From: an uncultured Clostridia bacterium
GTDB taxonomy: Bacteria; Bacillota; Clostridia; Christensenellales; Aristaeellaceae
Assembly: GCA_934630705.1 (NCBI GenBank)
Contig: CAKTWP010000017.1
Span: 1 to 39,885, forward strand
DNA: 39,885 nucleotides
Direction of reading: 5' to 3'
Positions 15,617 to 24,505 of the stretch are shown piece after piece. The notes beneath the pieces are model-generated. The model was given only the letters and a program-made list of their open reading frames with translations. It was not told where the DNA came from and did not search any database. The position numbers and the translations under genes are program-made. How positions within the stretch are numbered: the first letter of the stretch is position 1; the number at the start of each line of letters is the position of its first letter.

Positions 15617-17197
15617 TTATTTCCCGCTGTCGCCGTAGTTTTTCAGCACCCGGGCAGAGGGATCGTCCACATCACAGCCGGGCCAGGTCTTGTTGGGCAT
15701 CCAGAAATCCGCCACCATGTGCGCCTGCCCCGGATAGTATTTTTCGAAAATATCCCGATACAGGAGACTTTCCCTGGTAAACGGCCGGGCAAAATCATAT
15801 TTTGCGCAGCCGGTGCGGAAGGCGTCGTCATCATAAATCGTGGCCGCATGGGCCTTCAGATGATCCACCATGGAATGGCCCACCGCATCGCTGAAAGCGG
15901 CCTTCTGCCGCCAGAGAATATCCTCGGGCAGCAGATGATCTGCCGCGAACGCCTGCCGCAGCAGGAATTTGCCCATGCCGTGGCGGTTCATTTTCAGCAC
16001 CGGATCAATGGCCATGGCGTAATGCACAAAATCCAGATCGCCAAAGGGTACCCGGGCTTCCAGAGCGTTGACGGAGATGCACCGATCCGCCCGGAGCACA
16101 TCATACATATGCAGCTCCCGAATGCGCTTTTCCGCTTCGCTCTGAAATGCCGCGGCGCTGGGGGCGAAATCCGTGTATTTATAGCCGAACAGCTCGTCGG
16201 ATATTTCGCCGGTCAGCAGCACCCGCACGTCCGTATGCTCGTGAATATATTTGCACACCAGATACATTCCGATGCTGGCGCGGATGGTGGTGATATCATA
16301 GGTGGCCAGCAGGGCGATCACCGGCTCCAGCGCGGCGAGCACATCCTCCCGGGAGATGATCACCTCCGTGTGGTCGCTGCCAATGAAATCCGCCACCTTC
16401 CGGGCGTATTTCAGATCGATGGCATCCTGATCCATGCCGATGGAATAGGTGCGGATTTTTTTGCCCAGCTTTTTCGCCGCAATGGCGCACACCAGCGAGC
16501 TGTCCAGCCCGCCGCTGAGCAGGAAGCCCACCGGCGCGTCCGCATCCAGCCGCTTTTCCACGCCGGCGATCAGCCGCTCCCGCAGCCCCCGGCAGGCGGT
16601 GTCCTCATCCACCATCAGAAACTGATCCACATGGGCCGGGTCCGCATAGCGGATGAACTGGCCGTCCACCCAATAGCAGCCGGGGGGAAAGGGGAGAATT
16701 TTATCGCACAGGCCCATCAGATTTTTGGGCTCGCTGGCAAAAGCCATGCCGCCGTCTGGCAGCGCGCCGTAATACAGGGGCCGGATGCCGATGGGATCCC
16801 GGGCGGCGATGAGCCTGCCTGCCTGAGCGTCGTAAAGCAGCAGCGCAAATTCCGCATCCAGGGTCTGGAACATATCCAGGCCGTATTCCGCATACAGAGG
16901 CAGCAGCAGCTCGCAATCCGAATCGCTGGTGAAGGCATATTTTTCTTTCAGCCGCTCCCGGATGGGACGGAAGCCGTACAATTCGCCATTGCAGACTGCC
17001 AGGCTGCCCTCCCGCTCAAAGGGCTGCATGCCGGAAGGATCCAGCCCCATGATCGCCAGCCGGTGAAACCCAAGATACCCGCAGGGGATGGAAACGAAAC
17101 GGCTCATGTCCGGCCCGCGGGAAAGGGTGCGGTCAAAGCAGGCGCGCAGGGTGGCTTCCGGGATGGATTTGGACGTAACGCCGAAAATGGAACACAT
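15617..17197 (-). CDS. asnB: asparagine synthetase B, glutamine-hydrolysing
   Basis: The enzyme makes asparagine from aspartate, glutamine and ATP. ATG 17197 is certain because it exposes the nucleophile Cys2 in MCSIFGV and ACCTCC (17205-17210) is its ribosome-binding site on this strand. The 526 residues comprise a class II glutamine amidotransferase domain (RGPD, FHRLAIMG, CNGELYGF, SDSDCELLLPLY) and a synthetase domain with the pyrophosphate loop FLLSGGLDSSLV (about residue 228-239) and further motifs GEISDELFGY and RDKxx-like VPFGDLDF. It is slightly shorter than E. coli AsnB. It is monocistronic, controlled by an Asn T-box. Confidence 0.96.
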   Translation of the reverse strand: MCSIFGVTSKSIPEATLRACFDRTLSRGPDMSRFVSIPCGYLGFHRLAIMGLDPSGMQPFEREGSLAVCNGELYGFRPIRERLKEKYAFTSDSDCELLLPLYAEYGLDMFQTLDAEFALLLYDAQAGRLIAARDPIGIRPLYYGALPDGGMAFASEPKNLMGLCDKILPFPPGCYWVDGQFIRYADPAHVDQFLMVDEDTACRGLRERLIAGVEKRLDADAPVGFLLSGGLDSSLVCAIAAKKLGKKIRTYSIGMDQDAIDLKYARKVADFIGSDHTEVIISREDVLAALEPVIALLATYDITTIRASIGMYLVCKYIHEHTDVRVLLTGEISDELFGYKYTDFAPSAAAFQSEAEKRIRELHMYDVLRADRCISVNALEARVPFGDLDFVHYAMAIDPVLKMNRHGMGKFLLRQAFAADHLLPEDILWRQKAAFSDAVGHSMVDHLKAHAATIYDDDAFRTGCAKYDFARPFTRESLLYRDIFEKYYPGQAHMVADFWMPNKTWPGCDVDDPSARVLKNYGDSGK

Positions 17198-17220
17198 AAA
17201 AAGCACCTCCGAATTTTTCT

Positions 17221-17523
17221 CGCGGCCTGCCCTGAATTTCAGGACGAAGGCCGCGCTCCGTGGTGCCACCTGATTTGCTTCTTCATGAGCTCAAACAAGC
17301 TCCGGCCGCGATAACGAGCAGCCGCTCCGCCGCCCCTACTTGCGCTTTCGCGCTTTCAGTTTGGGCTCGGAAGGGTTCTTTCCCCCGATCCGGCCGCGAA
17401 CTTTCCAGCGCCGTTCGCTCTCTGGGGGCCGGGGCTTCGGGATACTTTTCTTCCTCATCGCTTTGCTATTCAAAAAGGCAGGGATACAGAGAGAATCGCG
17501 TTCTCTCCGGCACCCTTGCCTCG
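17221..17523 (-). promoter_or_regulatory. T-box riboswitch, tRNA-Asn (specifier AAC), for asnB
   Basis: On the minus strand the T-box motif is AAATCAGGTGGCACCACGG (17258-17276). The specifier is read as AAC (17375-17377), an Asn codon, again 6 nt before GAG. Stem I probably starts at the transcript 5' end with GGGTGCC-GGAGAGAACG. The motif is followed by a strong hairpin, CGCGGCC/GGCCGCG (17221-17227 with 17249-17255) around CCTGA/TCAGG. The sequence after it is AGAAAAATTC (17211-17220), with no U-run, then the ribosome-binding site, so the switching mechanism is unclear. Confidence 0.85.
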
Positions 17524-17529
17524 CAAAGC

Positions 17530-17558
17530 AGTATAGCGCAGATGGAAAGCGCCGTCAA
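17530..17558 (-). promoter_or_regulatory. sigma-A promoter of the asnB T-box transcript
   Basis: TTGACG (17553-17558) and TATACT (17530-17535) on the minus strand, spacer 17 bp. Transcription would begin near 17523, just before T-box stem I. Confidence 0.75.
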
Positions 17559-17690
17559 GTTTTTTCGCTGTTTTTTCGACCGGCTCCCAAGAAAATATCC
17601 TTTTTTCTCCTTGGATTGGAACAAAACGGACATGTGGATCGTCTTTATAGGTGGAATTTCCCAAACGATGGAAGGGAAGGTGCTTTTCCC

Positions 17691-20156
17691 ATGCAGAACA
17701 TGAGGCGCGTTTGCCTGTGCCTGTTGATGCTGATGCTGCTGACGCTGCCGCTTTCTTCGCTGGCAGAGGGCGGATCGAAGCTGAAAATGCAGGTGACGCT
17801 GGGCTATGACGGGGCCATCACCTACGGCAAAACCATTCCCGTAACGGTAGAAATCGAGAACGCCGGGCCGGATCTGGCCGCCACGCTGACGCTGGACGTG
17901 TATGCCAGCCGCACGGAATATAACCGCTATGAGCAGGAATTGACGCTGGCGTCCGGCGCGGCCAAGAGGCTTGTGCTGCCCATCCGCATCGGCAGCCAGC
18001 AAAAGCAGTTCACGGTGGAGCTTCGCTGGGGGGAGCAGGCGCTCCTGTCCCAGCAGCTGTCGCCTGCGCAGGTGATTTCTCCCTCCGCGGCGCTGGTGGG
18101 CGTGCTGTCCGATCAGCCGCAGGCCCTCTCCTATCTGACCATCAACCGGGATAACGACGAGCTGATCCGCGGGGAATACTGGCAGACTGTGCCCCTCACT
18201 GCGGAGAACTTTCCCGATTCCCTGCGGCTGATGAACGCCTTTTCCGCGCTGGTGGTGGATGGGTTTGACGTATCGTCGCTGTCCCCGGCGCAGCAGGAAA
18301 CCCTGATTGCCTGGCTGGAGCAGGGGCGGCTTGTGCTGCTGGGGGGCGGCGGCAAAGGCGTGATTGGCAGCAGCTTTTTTGCGGATCATTATGGGCTGGC
18401 CATGGGCGGGGCGGAAACCGGGACGGATGTTACCCCGGCGCTTTTGCGCGCCCTGGATCTGATCGGCGAGCCGGCGGGGGAGCAGGGGCTGCTCAGCCCG
18501 CTTTTCGGGGGCGAGACGGTGATTGCTGTGGAGGAGCAGCCGGTGGTCTGCCGGGCGCAGGCGGGCTATGGCCGCATTTATGCCACGGCCTTTTCCCTCA
18601 GCGAGGATCCCTTCCGCAGCTGGGCCTATGCCCATACCTTTTTTCAGCGGCTGCTGCTTGCCAAGGATCCGGATTTTTACAGCCAGCTGATGTATGTCAA
18701 TGAAGACAATTACAGCTCTCTGAGCTATCTCACCGACAGCATTCCCCTGGCCAATCCCGGCACGCTGACGCTGGCGCTGCTGGCGGCGGCGCTGCTGCCG
18801 GTGGGGGCGGGGCTATGTTATCTGGCGCTGAAAAAGAAGGATCGGCGGCAGCTGCTCTGGCTGGCCGTTCCGCTGCTGGCGGCGGGATGCACGGGCGCGG
18901 TGGCCGGCCTTTCCGGAGCGACGGCCTTGAATCAGCCTGTCGCTCTGCGCATTGCCGCGCTGCGGCAGAATGAAAACGGCGTATGGCGGATGGAAACGGT
19001 GGTTTCCGTGGCCACGCCGGAAAAGGGGATGCATCAGCTCAGCGCCGATCAGGGCACTCTCATGCCTATGGACAGCAATTATTACGATTATTATTATGAC
19101 GATAGCCGCCTGCCGTCCACGCCCAATCAGCTGCGCTATCTGTTTACCGGCGGCAGCAGAAGCGCCATTTCCGCCGGCTTCCGTTCGCCCTGGTCCGTGC
19201 AGAATTTTGAGCTGACGGCGGAGGACGGGGCTGTTTCCGGCGTGGATGGCCGGGTCTGGATGGAGCCGGACGGGGCCCATGGCACGCTGATCAATCAGAC
19301 CGGGCAGGATCTGTCCGCCGGGCTGGTGCTCTGCCCCTATGGGTATTGCAGTGTGCCTGCCCTGAAGGCGGGAGACAGCTATGATTTTGTGCTGAAGCAG
19401 GGCCAGGTGAAGGACAGCAAAAATCCGAAATATGAGGATGGCGTGCTCTATGAAAGCCTGTTCCGCATGGGGAATTACAACGATTTCCTCAGCGCCTATT
19501 TCTATCCTGACGGAGAAAAGGAATTGAGCGGCAGCGAAAAGACGGAGCGGGAGCTGCGCTATTCGCTGGCCAACAATGTGGTAGGCAACCAAAGCGGGCG
19601 CTCCGCCGGGGCGATTGGCTGGCGGGACGGCAGCCTGGGGTTCTATTACATATCCTTCTGCGATGCGCTGGCCCAGACGCATCCGCTGCTGATCGACGGG
19701 CAGGAAATCACCCGGGGCGGCAGCCGGGGCGTGGTGAGCGCGCTGCTGCCCTTTACGGGCGTGAGCCCGGACGGGCTGGTGTATCATCTGCCCGGGCAGG
19801 ATGCGGCGGTGCGCTGCCAGCTGCAGGCGGATGGCACGCCCTCGGCGGAGCCACTGGAGGGAAGCGGGCAGCGCAGCTTTCATGAGCTCAGCGAACGCCC
19901 CGTCTTCTGCTTTAGCCTGGATGTGGAAAACGTGCAGATCAGCCGCCTGTCCATTCAGGCGGAGACCTGGAGCAGCAGCGTAAGTCTGCATCTGTTCAAC
20001 GGCCGGGAATGGGTTGAGCAGCCGCTGAACGAGGAAATTCCTGATCCCAGACGGTATATTAACGCGCAGGGGAAGCTGTTCGTACAGCTCCGGGGCACCG
20101 GCAGCGAATACTATGTGCAAACGCCCACGCTGATGCTGGAAGGGAGGGTGAAATAA
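17691..20156 (+). CDS. exported membrane protein heading the MoxR/VWA/ABC operon
   Basis: The 821-residue protein starts at ATG 17691, where a signal peptide begins (MQNMRRVCLCLLML, cleavage after SLA near residue 25). ATG or TTG codons further upstream would remove it. Residues about 30-130 look like a beta-sandwich (CARDB-like). Residues about 150-260 resemble a glutamine-amidotransferase-like fold (ALVVDGFDVSSLSPAQQETL, VLLGGGGKG). Two membrane segments (about 358-378 and 389-407) flank a basic KKKDRRQ loop, leaving about 410 C-terminal residues outside. The C-terminal domain has a Tyr/Asp run (NYYDYYYDDS). I do not recognise a named family. The ABC ATPase gene starts 1 nt after its stop codon. 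No clear plus-strand promoter is visible upstream. Confidence 0.8.
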   Translation: MQNMRRVCLCLLMLMLLTLPLSSLAEGGSKLKMQVTLGYDGAITYGKTIPVTVEIENAGPDLAATLTLDVYASRTEYNRYEQELTLASGAAKRLVLPIRIGSQQKQFTVELRWGEQALLSQQLSPAQVISPSAALVGVLSDQPQALSYLTINRDNDELIRGEYWQTVPLTAENFPDSLRLMNAFSALVVDGFDVSSLSPAQQETLIAWLEQGRLVLLGGGGKGVIGSSFFADHYGLAMGGAETGTDVTPALLRALDLIGEPAGEQGLLSPLFGGETVIAVEEQPVVCRAQAGYGRIYATAFSLSEDPFRSWAYAHTFFQRLLLAKDPDFYSQLMYVNEDNYSSLSYLTDSIPLANPGTLTLALLAAALLPVGAGLCYLALKKKDRRQLLWLAVPLLAAGCTGAVAGLSGATALNQPVALRIAALRQNENGVWRMETVVSVATPEKGMHQLSADQGTLMPMDSNYYDYYYDDSRLPSTPNQLRYLFTGGSRSAISAGFRSPWSVQNFELTAEDGAVSGVDGRVWMEPDGAHGTLINQTGQDLSAGLVLCPYGYCSVPALKAGDSYDFVLKQGQVKDSKNPKYEDGVLYESLFRMGNYNDFLSAYFYPDGEKELSGSEKTERELRYSLANNVVGNQSGRSAGAIGWRDGSLGFYYISFCDALAQTHPLLIDGQEITRGGSRGVVSALLPFTGVSPDGLVYHLPGQDAAVRCQLQADGTPSAEPLEGSGQRSFHELSERPVFCFSLDVENVQISRLSIQAETWSSSVSLHLFNGREWVEQPLNEEIPDPRRYINAQGKLFVQLRGTGSEYYVQTPTLMLEGRVK

Positions 20157-20157
20157 C

Positions 20158-21096
20158 ATGCTGCAAATCGAAGAACTGACCAAGCGCTACGGGCAATTTC
20201 TGGCGCTGGATCATCTGAGTCTGCGCATTGGGGATGGCGAGCTGCATGGCTTTGTGGGCCCCAATGGCGCGGGCAAAACCACCACCATGCGCATTCTGGC
20301 CACCCTCCTGCCCGCCACCTCGGGCCGGGCGCTGATTGACGGGGTGGAGATCGGCAAAAACGGGAAAAAAGCCCGAGCACTGGTGGGGTATATGCCGGAT
20401 TTTTTCGGCGTGTATGATAACCTGAAGACCTGGGAGTATCTGGATTTTTATGCCCGGTGCTACGGTATTGAGAAAAAGCAGCGGGCCCGGATGACGGAGC
20501 AGCTGCTGGCGCTGGTGCATTTGGAGGAAAAGCGGGACGCATATGTGGATGCTCTGTCCCGCGGGATGAAGCAGCGGCTTTGCCTGGCCCACGCGCTGAT
20601 CCATGATCCCAAGCTGCTGATTCTTGATGAGCCCGCCTCGGGCATGGATCCCCGGGCGCGGGCGGAAATGAAGGCCATTTTGCGCACGCTTAAGGAGATG
20701 GGCAAAACGGTGCTCATTTCCTCGCATATTCTGCCGGAATTATCCGAGCTGTGCGACAGCCTGACCATTCTGGATCATGGCAGGCGGGTATTCACCGGCA
20801 CGGTGGACGCCCTGAGCCGGAAAATGAACGGCGATGCGCCGCTGGACATCCGGCTGACGGAAGGCTGCGGCGAGGAGGCCGTGGAGCAGGCGGTGCGGGC
20901 GCTGCGGGAGCTGCCCTTTGTTACCGAAATTCTCCAGACGGAGCCCCGGCTTTTGCAGGTGCGGCTGGACGGCCAGGAAACGGCCTGCGCCCAGGCGCTG
21001 CAAACGCTGGTGGGACAGGGCGTGCCGGTGAGCGATTTTCATCGTGAGCCCATGAATCTGGAAAAGGTGTTTATGGAGGTGACGCAGGATGCTTAA
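20158..21096 (+). CDS. ABC transporter ATP-binding protein
   Basis: The 312-residue ABC ATPase has Walker A GPNGAGKTTTM (about 37-47), an ABC signature variant LSRGMKQRLCLAHA, Walker B LLILDEPASGMDP and the H-loop ISSHILPEL. It resembles the NatA/CcmA/GldA type used with ABC-2 exporters, with a C-terminal regulatory extension of about 85 residues. It starts at ATG 20158 and overlaps the permease by 8 nt. In this operon it probably energises the permease at 21089. Confidence 0.93.
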   Translation: MLQIEELTKRYGQFLALDHLSLRIGDGELHGFVGPNGAGKTTTMRILATLLPATSGRALIDGVEIGKNGKKARALVGYMPDFFGVYDNLKTWEYLDFYARCYGIEKKQRARMTEQLLALVHLEEKRDAYVDALSRGMKQRLCLAHALIHDPKLLILDEPASGMDPRARAEMKAILRTLKEMGKTVLISSHILPELSELCDSLTILDHGRRVFTGTVDALSRKMNGDAPLDIRLTEGCGEEAVEQAVRALRELPFVTEILQTEPRLLQVRLDGQETACAQALQTLVGQGVPVSDFHREPMNLEKVFMEVTQDA

Positions 21097-22000
21097 TCCC
21101 ATTTTGGCTTCCGCCGCCACCCGGCGTATGCGCTCGGCTAAAACAATCGGGATTCTGGGGGCGTATGCGGCGGTGCTGCTGGTGGTGCTGGCCGTATGCC
21201 TGAACGGCTTTTTCCAGCCGGAAATCCGCCTGCCCCAGCTCAATGACGGGATCGTGGCGTATCAGCTGGTGATTGTGCTGCAATTTGCGCTGGCGGTGCT
21301 GGTGGGCCCGGCCATGACCGCCGGGGCCATCGCCGGCGAACGGGAACGGCAGACGCTGGAGCTGCTGCTGGTGACCAATACCGGGGCGCTGCGCATTGCG
21401 CTGGGCAAGCTGTTGGAAAGCTGCGCGTTTCAGGCGCTGCTGATTCTGTCCGCGCTGCCGGTGATGTGCGTGCCCATGGTGCTGGGCGGCGTGGGGCTTT
21501 CGCAGGCGCTGCTTTCGGCGCTGTTTCTCATGGCGGTGGCGGCGGCCGCATCCAGCGTGGGCCTGCTTTCCTCTTGCATCATGCGTACCACCATGGGCGC
21601 TACCATCCTGAGCTATGTGCTGGTGCTGCTCATTGGGGGCGTTACGCTGCTGCCCATGGCGGCGGGGTATTCCATGCGGGTGACGAACGTGATTTACGAT
21701 AGCGCCCGGTATGCCGCCCTGTCCCCGGCCGGGGCTTTGGGGATGCTTTCGCCGGTGCTGACGGTGAATCCCGGGGTGGGGCTGTATTGCCTGCTGGAAT
21801 CCCAGATGCGCCAGATCCACGCCTATCTCTATCACGGGTGGGGCCGGATGTATGCCACGTATCTGCTGTTGGATAAGGTGGGGCTTACGGCCATGACGCT
21901 GATTTCCGCCCTGGAAATGCTGCTGGCCGCCGGGGGAATCACCTGCGTGAGCGCGCTGCTGATTCGGCCCCGGAAAACGCCCAAAAGGAGCAAAAAATGA
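21089..22000 (+). CDS. ABC-2 type transporter permease
   Basis: The 303-residue integral membrane protein has about six hydrophobic segments (about 22-42, 56-80, 105-130, 138-165, 170-190 and 265-285). The ABC-2 hallmark AGAIAGERERQTLELLLVTN follows the second segment. It starts at ATG 21089, inside the ATPase gene, and its stop overlaps the next start (ATGA). Substrate unknown. Homologous pairs in gliding and other ABC-2 systems are exporters or mechanical transporters, but no direct evidence exists here. Confidence 0.9.
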   Translation: MLNPILASAATRRMRSAKTIGILGAYAAVLLVVLAVCLNGFFQPEIRLPQLNDGIVAYQLVIVLQFALAVLVGPAMTAGAIAGERERQTLELLLVTNTGALRIALGKLLESCAFQALLILSALPVMCVPMVLGGVGLSQALLSALFLMAVAAAASSVGLLSSCIMRTTMGATILSYVLVLLIGGVTLLPMAAGYSMRVTNVIYDSARYAALSPAGALGMLSPVLTVNPGVGLYCLLESQMRQIHAYLYHGWGRMYATYLLLDKVGLTAMTLISALEMLLAAGGITCVSALLIRPRKTPKRSKK

Positions 22001-23493
22001 AGGAAATTCTGCGGGCGCTGGCCCCGGCGAAACGGCGGCTGCGGCTGGGCAACGCCCTGCGCTTTGGCGGTATGGGCCTGCTGAGCGGGGCCGGGCTGAG
22101 CCTTGCGCTGCTGATCGCGTCGTTTTTTACGCCGATACCGGGGAAGCTGTGGCTGTGCCTTGGGCTGATTGCCGGGATGACGGCGCTGCCGTTTGCGGCG
22201 GGGCTTTGCTGGCCGGTGAAGCCGCTGGCGGCGGCCCGGGCGGCGGATCGGGCCGGCTTGCAGGAACGGGCGCAGACCGCTCTGACGCAAACCGGTGACG
22301 GGCCCATGGCCCAGCTTCAGCGGGCGGATGCTTTGCATGCGCTGGAAACGCTGGACCCCCGGCGGATTCCCCTGCCGCAGATGAAGCGGCGGCTGCTGGC
22401 GGCGGGGGGCGCGATGGTTCTTTCGGCGGCGTTGCTGCTGCTTCCCAATCCGCAGGATGAAACGGCGCGGCAGCTGGCCGATTTTCGTCAGCAGATGGCG
22501 CAGGCGGCAGAGCAGATTGCCGCGGAGGCGGAAAATCCCGCCGAGGAGCTGACCGACGCTCAGCGTCAGGAGCTGCGGCGGCTTTTGCAGGAATTGCGCC
22601 GGGACTTGCGCTCGTCCGATTCTGCGCTGGATGCGCTGCTGGCCCTGGATCAGGGGGAGCAGCGGCTGGAACAGCTGCGGGAAACGCTGGCGGCGCAGGC
22701 GCAGGCCGGGCTGACGGACGCGCTGAATCAGGCAGGCCTTTCCGCGCTGGCGGAGGCGCTGGCGATGGAGGATGAACGCGCCCTGGAGGAGGCTTTATCC
22801 CAAACCGATCCGGCGCAGCTGATGCAGGCGGCGGAGGGCTTGCCGGGCGAGATGCAAAGCGCCCTGCAATCCGCCGCACAGGCGCTGCAAAACGGCAACG
22901 GACAGCAGGCGCAGGCGACGCTCAGCCAGATGCAGTTTGCCGCGGGGCAGGGGCAAAGCAACGCCCTGCAATCTGCCAGCCAGCTGATGCAGGCCCTGCG
23001 CGCAGCGGCCAGCGGGCAAACGCCCGGGCAGCAGCAGGGACAGGGAAACAACGGTCAGGGCCAGCAGCAGGGGCAGGGCCAAAGGCCGGGGCAGGGACAG
23101 GGTCAGGGAAACCAGCCGGGCGGCGGCGCGGGAAGCGGCTCCACCAATGAGGATCAGGGCGCGTCTGCCGGCCATAACTCCGGCAGCAGCGCCGGCAATC
23201 GGGACCCTGAATATCATGAAGGGCAATACGAGGAAATCTACGATCCCACCCGCCTGCAGGCGTCCGAAACCCAGCAGACGGCCCAGAACGCTCGGGGCGA
23301 TGGGGAATCCGATCAGGCCCAGCTGGGGCCCGGCGCGGGAACGCAGGGCGACAGCGTGCCCTATAACGAAGTGGTTAACGAATACGCGGCCGCAGCGGCC
23401 CAGGCGGCGGACAGCCAGAGCCTTTCCCGGCAGGAACGGCAATGGGTGGATGATTATTTTTCCGCCCTCACCCGGGATGCGCAGGGCCAATAA
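21997..23493 (+). CDS. DUF4175-like membrane protein with Gln/Gly-rich linker
   Basis: The 498-residue protein has two N-terminal membrane segments (about 25-48 and 50-70) and a third at about 130-150. A long helical, Ala/Gln/Leu-rich region follows (about 155-340), then a GQGQ/QQGQ low-complexity stretch (about 345-380). The C-terminus is conserved-looking: YEEIYDPTRL, VPYNEVVNEYAAAAAQAADS and RQERQWVDDYFSAL. This layout recalls DUF4175-type proteins found beside MoxR-VWA genes. Function unknown. It overlaps the permease stop by 4 nt. Confidence 0.75.
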   Translation: MKEILRALAPAKRRLRLGNALRFGGMGLLSGAGLSLALLIASFFTPIPGKLWLCLGLIAGMTALPFAAGLCWPVKPLAAARAADRAGLQERAQTALTQTGDGPMAQLQRADALHALETLDPRRIPLPQMKRRLLAAGGAMVLSAALLLLPNPQDETARQLADFRQQMAQAAEQIAAEAENPAEELTDAQRQELRRLLQELRRDLRSSDSALDALLALDQGEQRLEQLRETLAAQAQAGLTDALNQAGLSALAEALAMEDERALEEALSQTDPAQLMQAAEGLPGEMQSALQSAAQALQNGNGQQAQATLSQMQFAAGQGQSNALQSASQLMQALRAAASGQTPGQQQGQGNNGQGQQQGQGQRPGQGQGQGNQPGGGAGSGSTNEDQGASAGHNSGSSAGNRDPEYHEGQYEEIYDPTRLQASETQQTAQNARGDGESDQAQLGPGAGTQGDSVPYNEVVNEYAAAAAQAADSQSLSRQERQWVDDYFSALTRDAQGQ

Positions 23494-23515
23494 GAACAAA
23501 GCGAGGATGCAAGCC

Positions 23516-24496
23516 ATGATCGATAAGCAGGAAATCGCGGGATTTTCCCGTCAATATGAGCAGATTCGGCTGGAAATTGCCAAGGAAATGATTGGGCAGG
23601 AGGACGTGGTGGAGCATTTGCTGCTGGCGGTGATCGCGGGGGGCAATGTGCTGCTGGAGGGCGTGCCGGGGCTGGGGAAAACCCATCTGGTGCGCACGCT
23701 GGCCAAGGCGCTGGATCTGCCCTTTTCCCGCATCCAGTTTACCCCCGATCTGATGCCCGCCGATATTACCGGCACCACCATTCTGGAAAAGACCGAATCG
23801 GGCAGCGCGTTCCGGTTCCAGCCGGGGCCGCTGTTTGCCGCCATCGTGCTGGCGGATGAAATCAACCGGGCCACGCCCAAAACCCAATCCGCGCTGCTGG
23901 AGGCCATGCAGGAGCACGCCGTCACCGTTTCCGGCCAGACCCGGCCTTTGCCGGAGCCCTATTTTGTGCTGGCCACCCAGAATCCCGTGGAGCAGGAGGG
24001 CACCTATCCCCTCCCCGAGGCGCAGTTGGATCGATTCCTGTTCAAAATCGTGGTGCCCTTCCCATCGCTTGCTGAGCTGCGGGGGATCGTGGATATGACG
24101 GTGAAGGAGCAGACGGCGTTTGCACAGCAGGCTGCGTCCGGGGAGGATATTCTGCGGATGCGGCAGGTGGCCCGGCAGGTGCCCATCGCCCCGGCTGTGG
24201 AGGATTATGCCCTGCGCCTGGTGCTGGCCACCCATCCGGAAGCCCCGGATGCGCCGGAAATGGCGAAACACTGCCTGCGCTTCGGGGCCAGCCCCCGTGC
24301 GGCCCAGGCCATTTTGTCCACCGCCCGGGTGCGAGCGCTGCATCAGGGGCGGTTTAACGTGGCCTTTGAGGATGTGCGCTTCGTGGCCCCCGCCTGCCTG
24401 CGCCATCGCCTGGCCCTGAATTTCGAGGCGCTTACCGAGGGCGTGAAGATGGAGGATGTGATCGGCCAGCTGCTGGCGCAGGCCGAGGAAAAATAA
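23516..24496 (+). CDS. MoxR-family AAA+ ATPase
   Basis: The 326-residue protein carries Walker A GVPGLGKTHL (about 48-57), Walker B VLADEINRA, the sensor motif LATQNPVEQEGTYPLPEAQLDRF and a C-terminal lid domain. ATG 23516 is preferred because GAGG lies 9 nt upstream; ATG 23507 is too close to it. MoxR ATPases act as chaperone-like remodellers of VWA-containing partners, often for metal insertion or assembly of envelope complexes. The gene lies directly before a DUF58 and two VWA genes, the classic arrangement. Confidence 0.95.
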   Translation: MIDKQEIAGFSRQYEQIRLEIAKEMIGQEDVVEHLLLAVIAGGNVLLEGVPGLGKTHLVRTLAKALDLPFSRIQFTPDLMPADITGTTILEKTESGSAFRFQPGPLFAAIVLADEINRATPKTQSALLEAMQEHAVTVSGQTRPLPEPYFVLATQNPVEQEGTYPLPEAQLDRFLFKIVVPFPSLAELRGIVDMTVKEQTAFAQQAASGEDILRMRQVARQVPIAPAVEDYALRLVLATHPEAPDAPEMAKHCLRFGASPRAAQAILSTARVRALHQGRFNVAFEDVRFVAPACLRHRLALNFEALTEGVKMEDVIGQLLAQAEEK

Positions 24497-24505
24497 GGAG
24501 GAGCT

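Noticed and set aside
15467..17314. Long plus-strand open frame of about 615 codons over asnB
   Set aside because: It is antisense to asnB, whose motifs are complete. The long frame results from GC-rich codon bias.
17472..17520. Terminator-like hairpin with T5 right after the asnB promoter
   Set aside because: The same bases form the likely 5' strand of T-box stem I (GGGTGCC-GGAGAGAACG). A terminator here would stop nearly every transcript.
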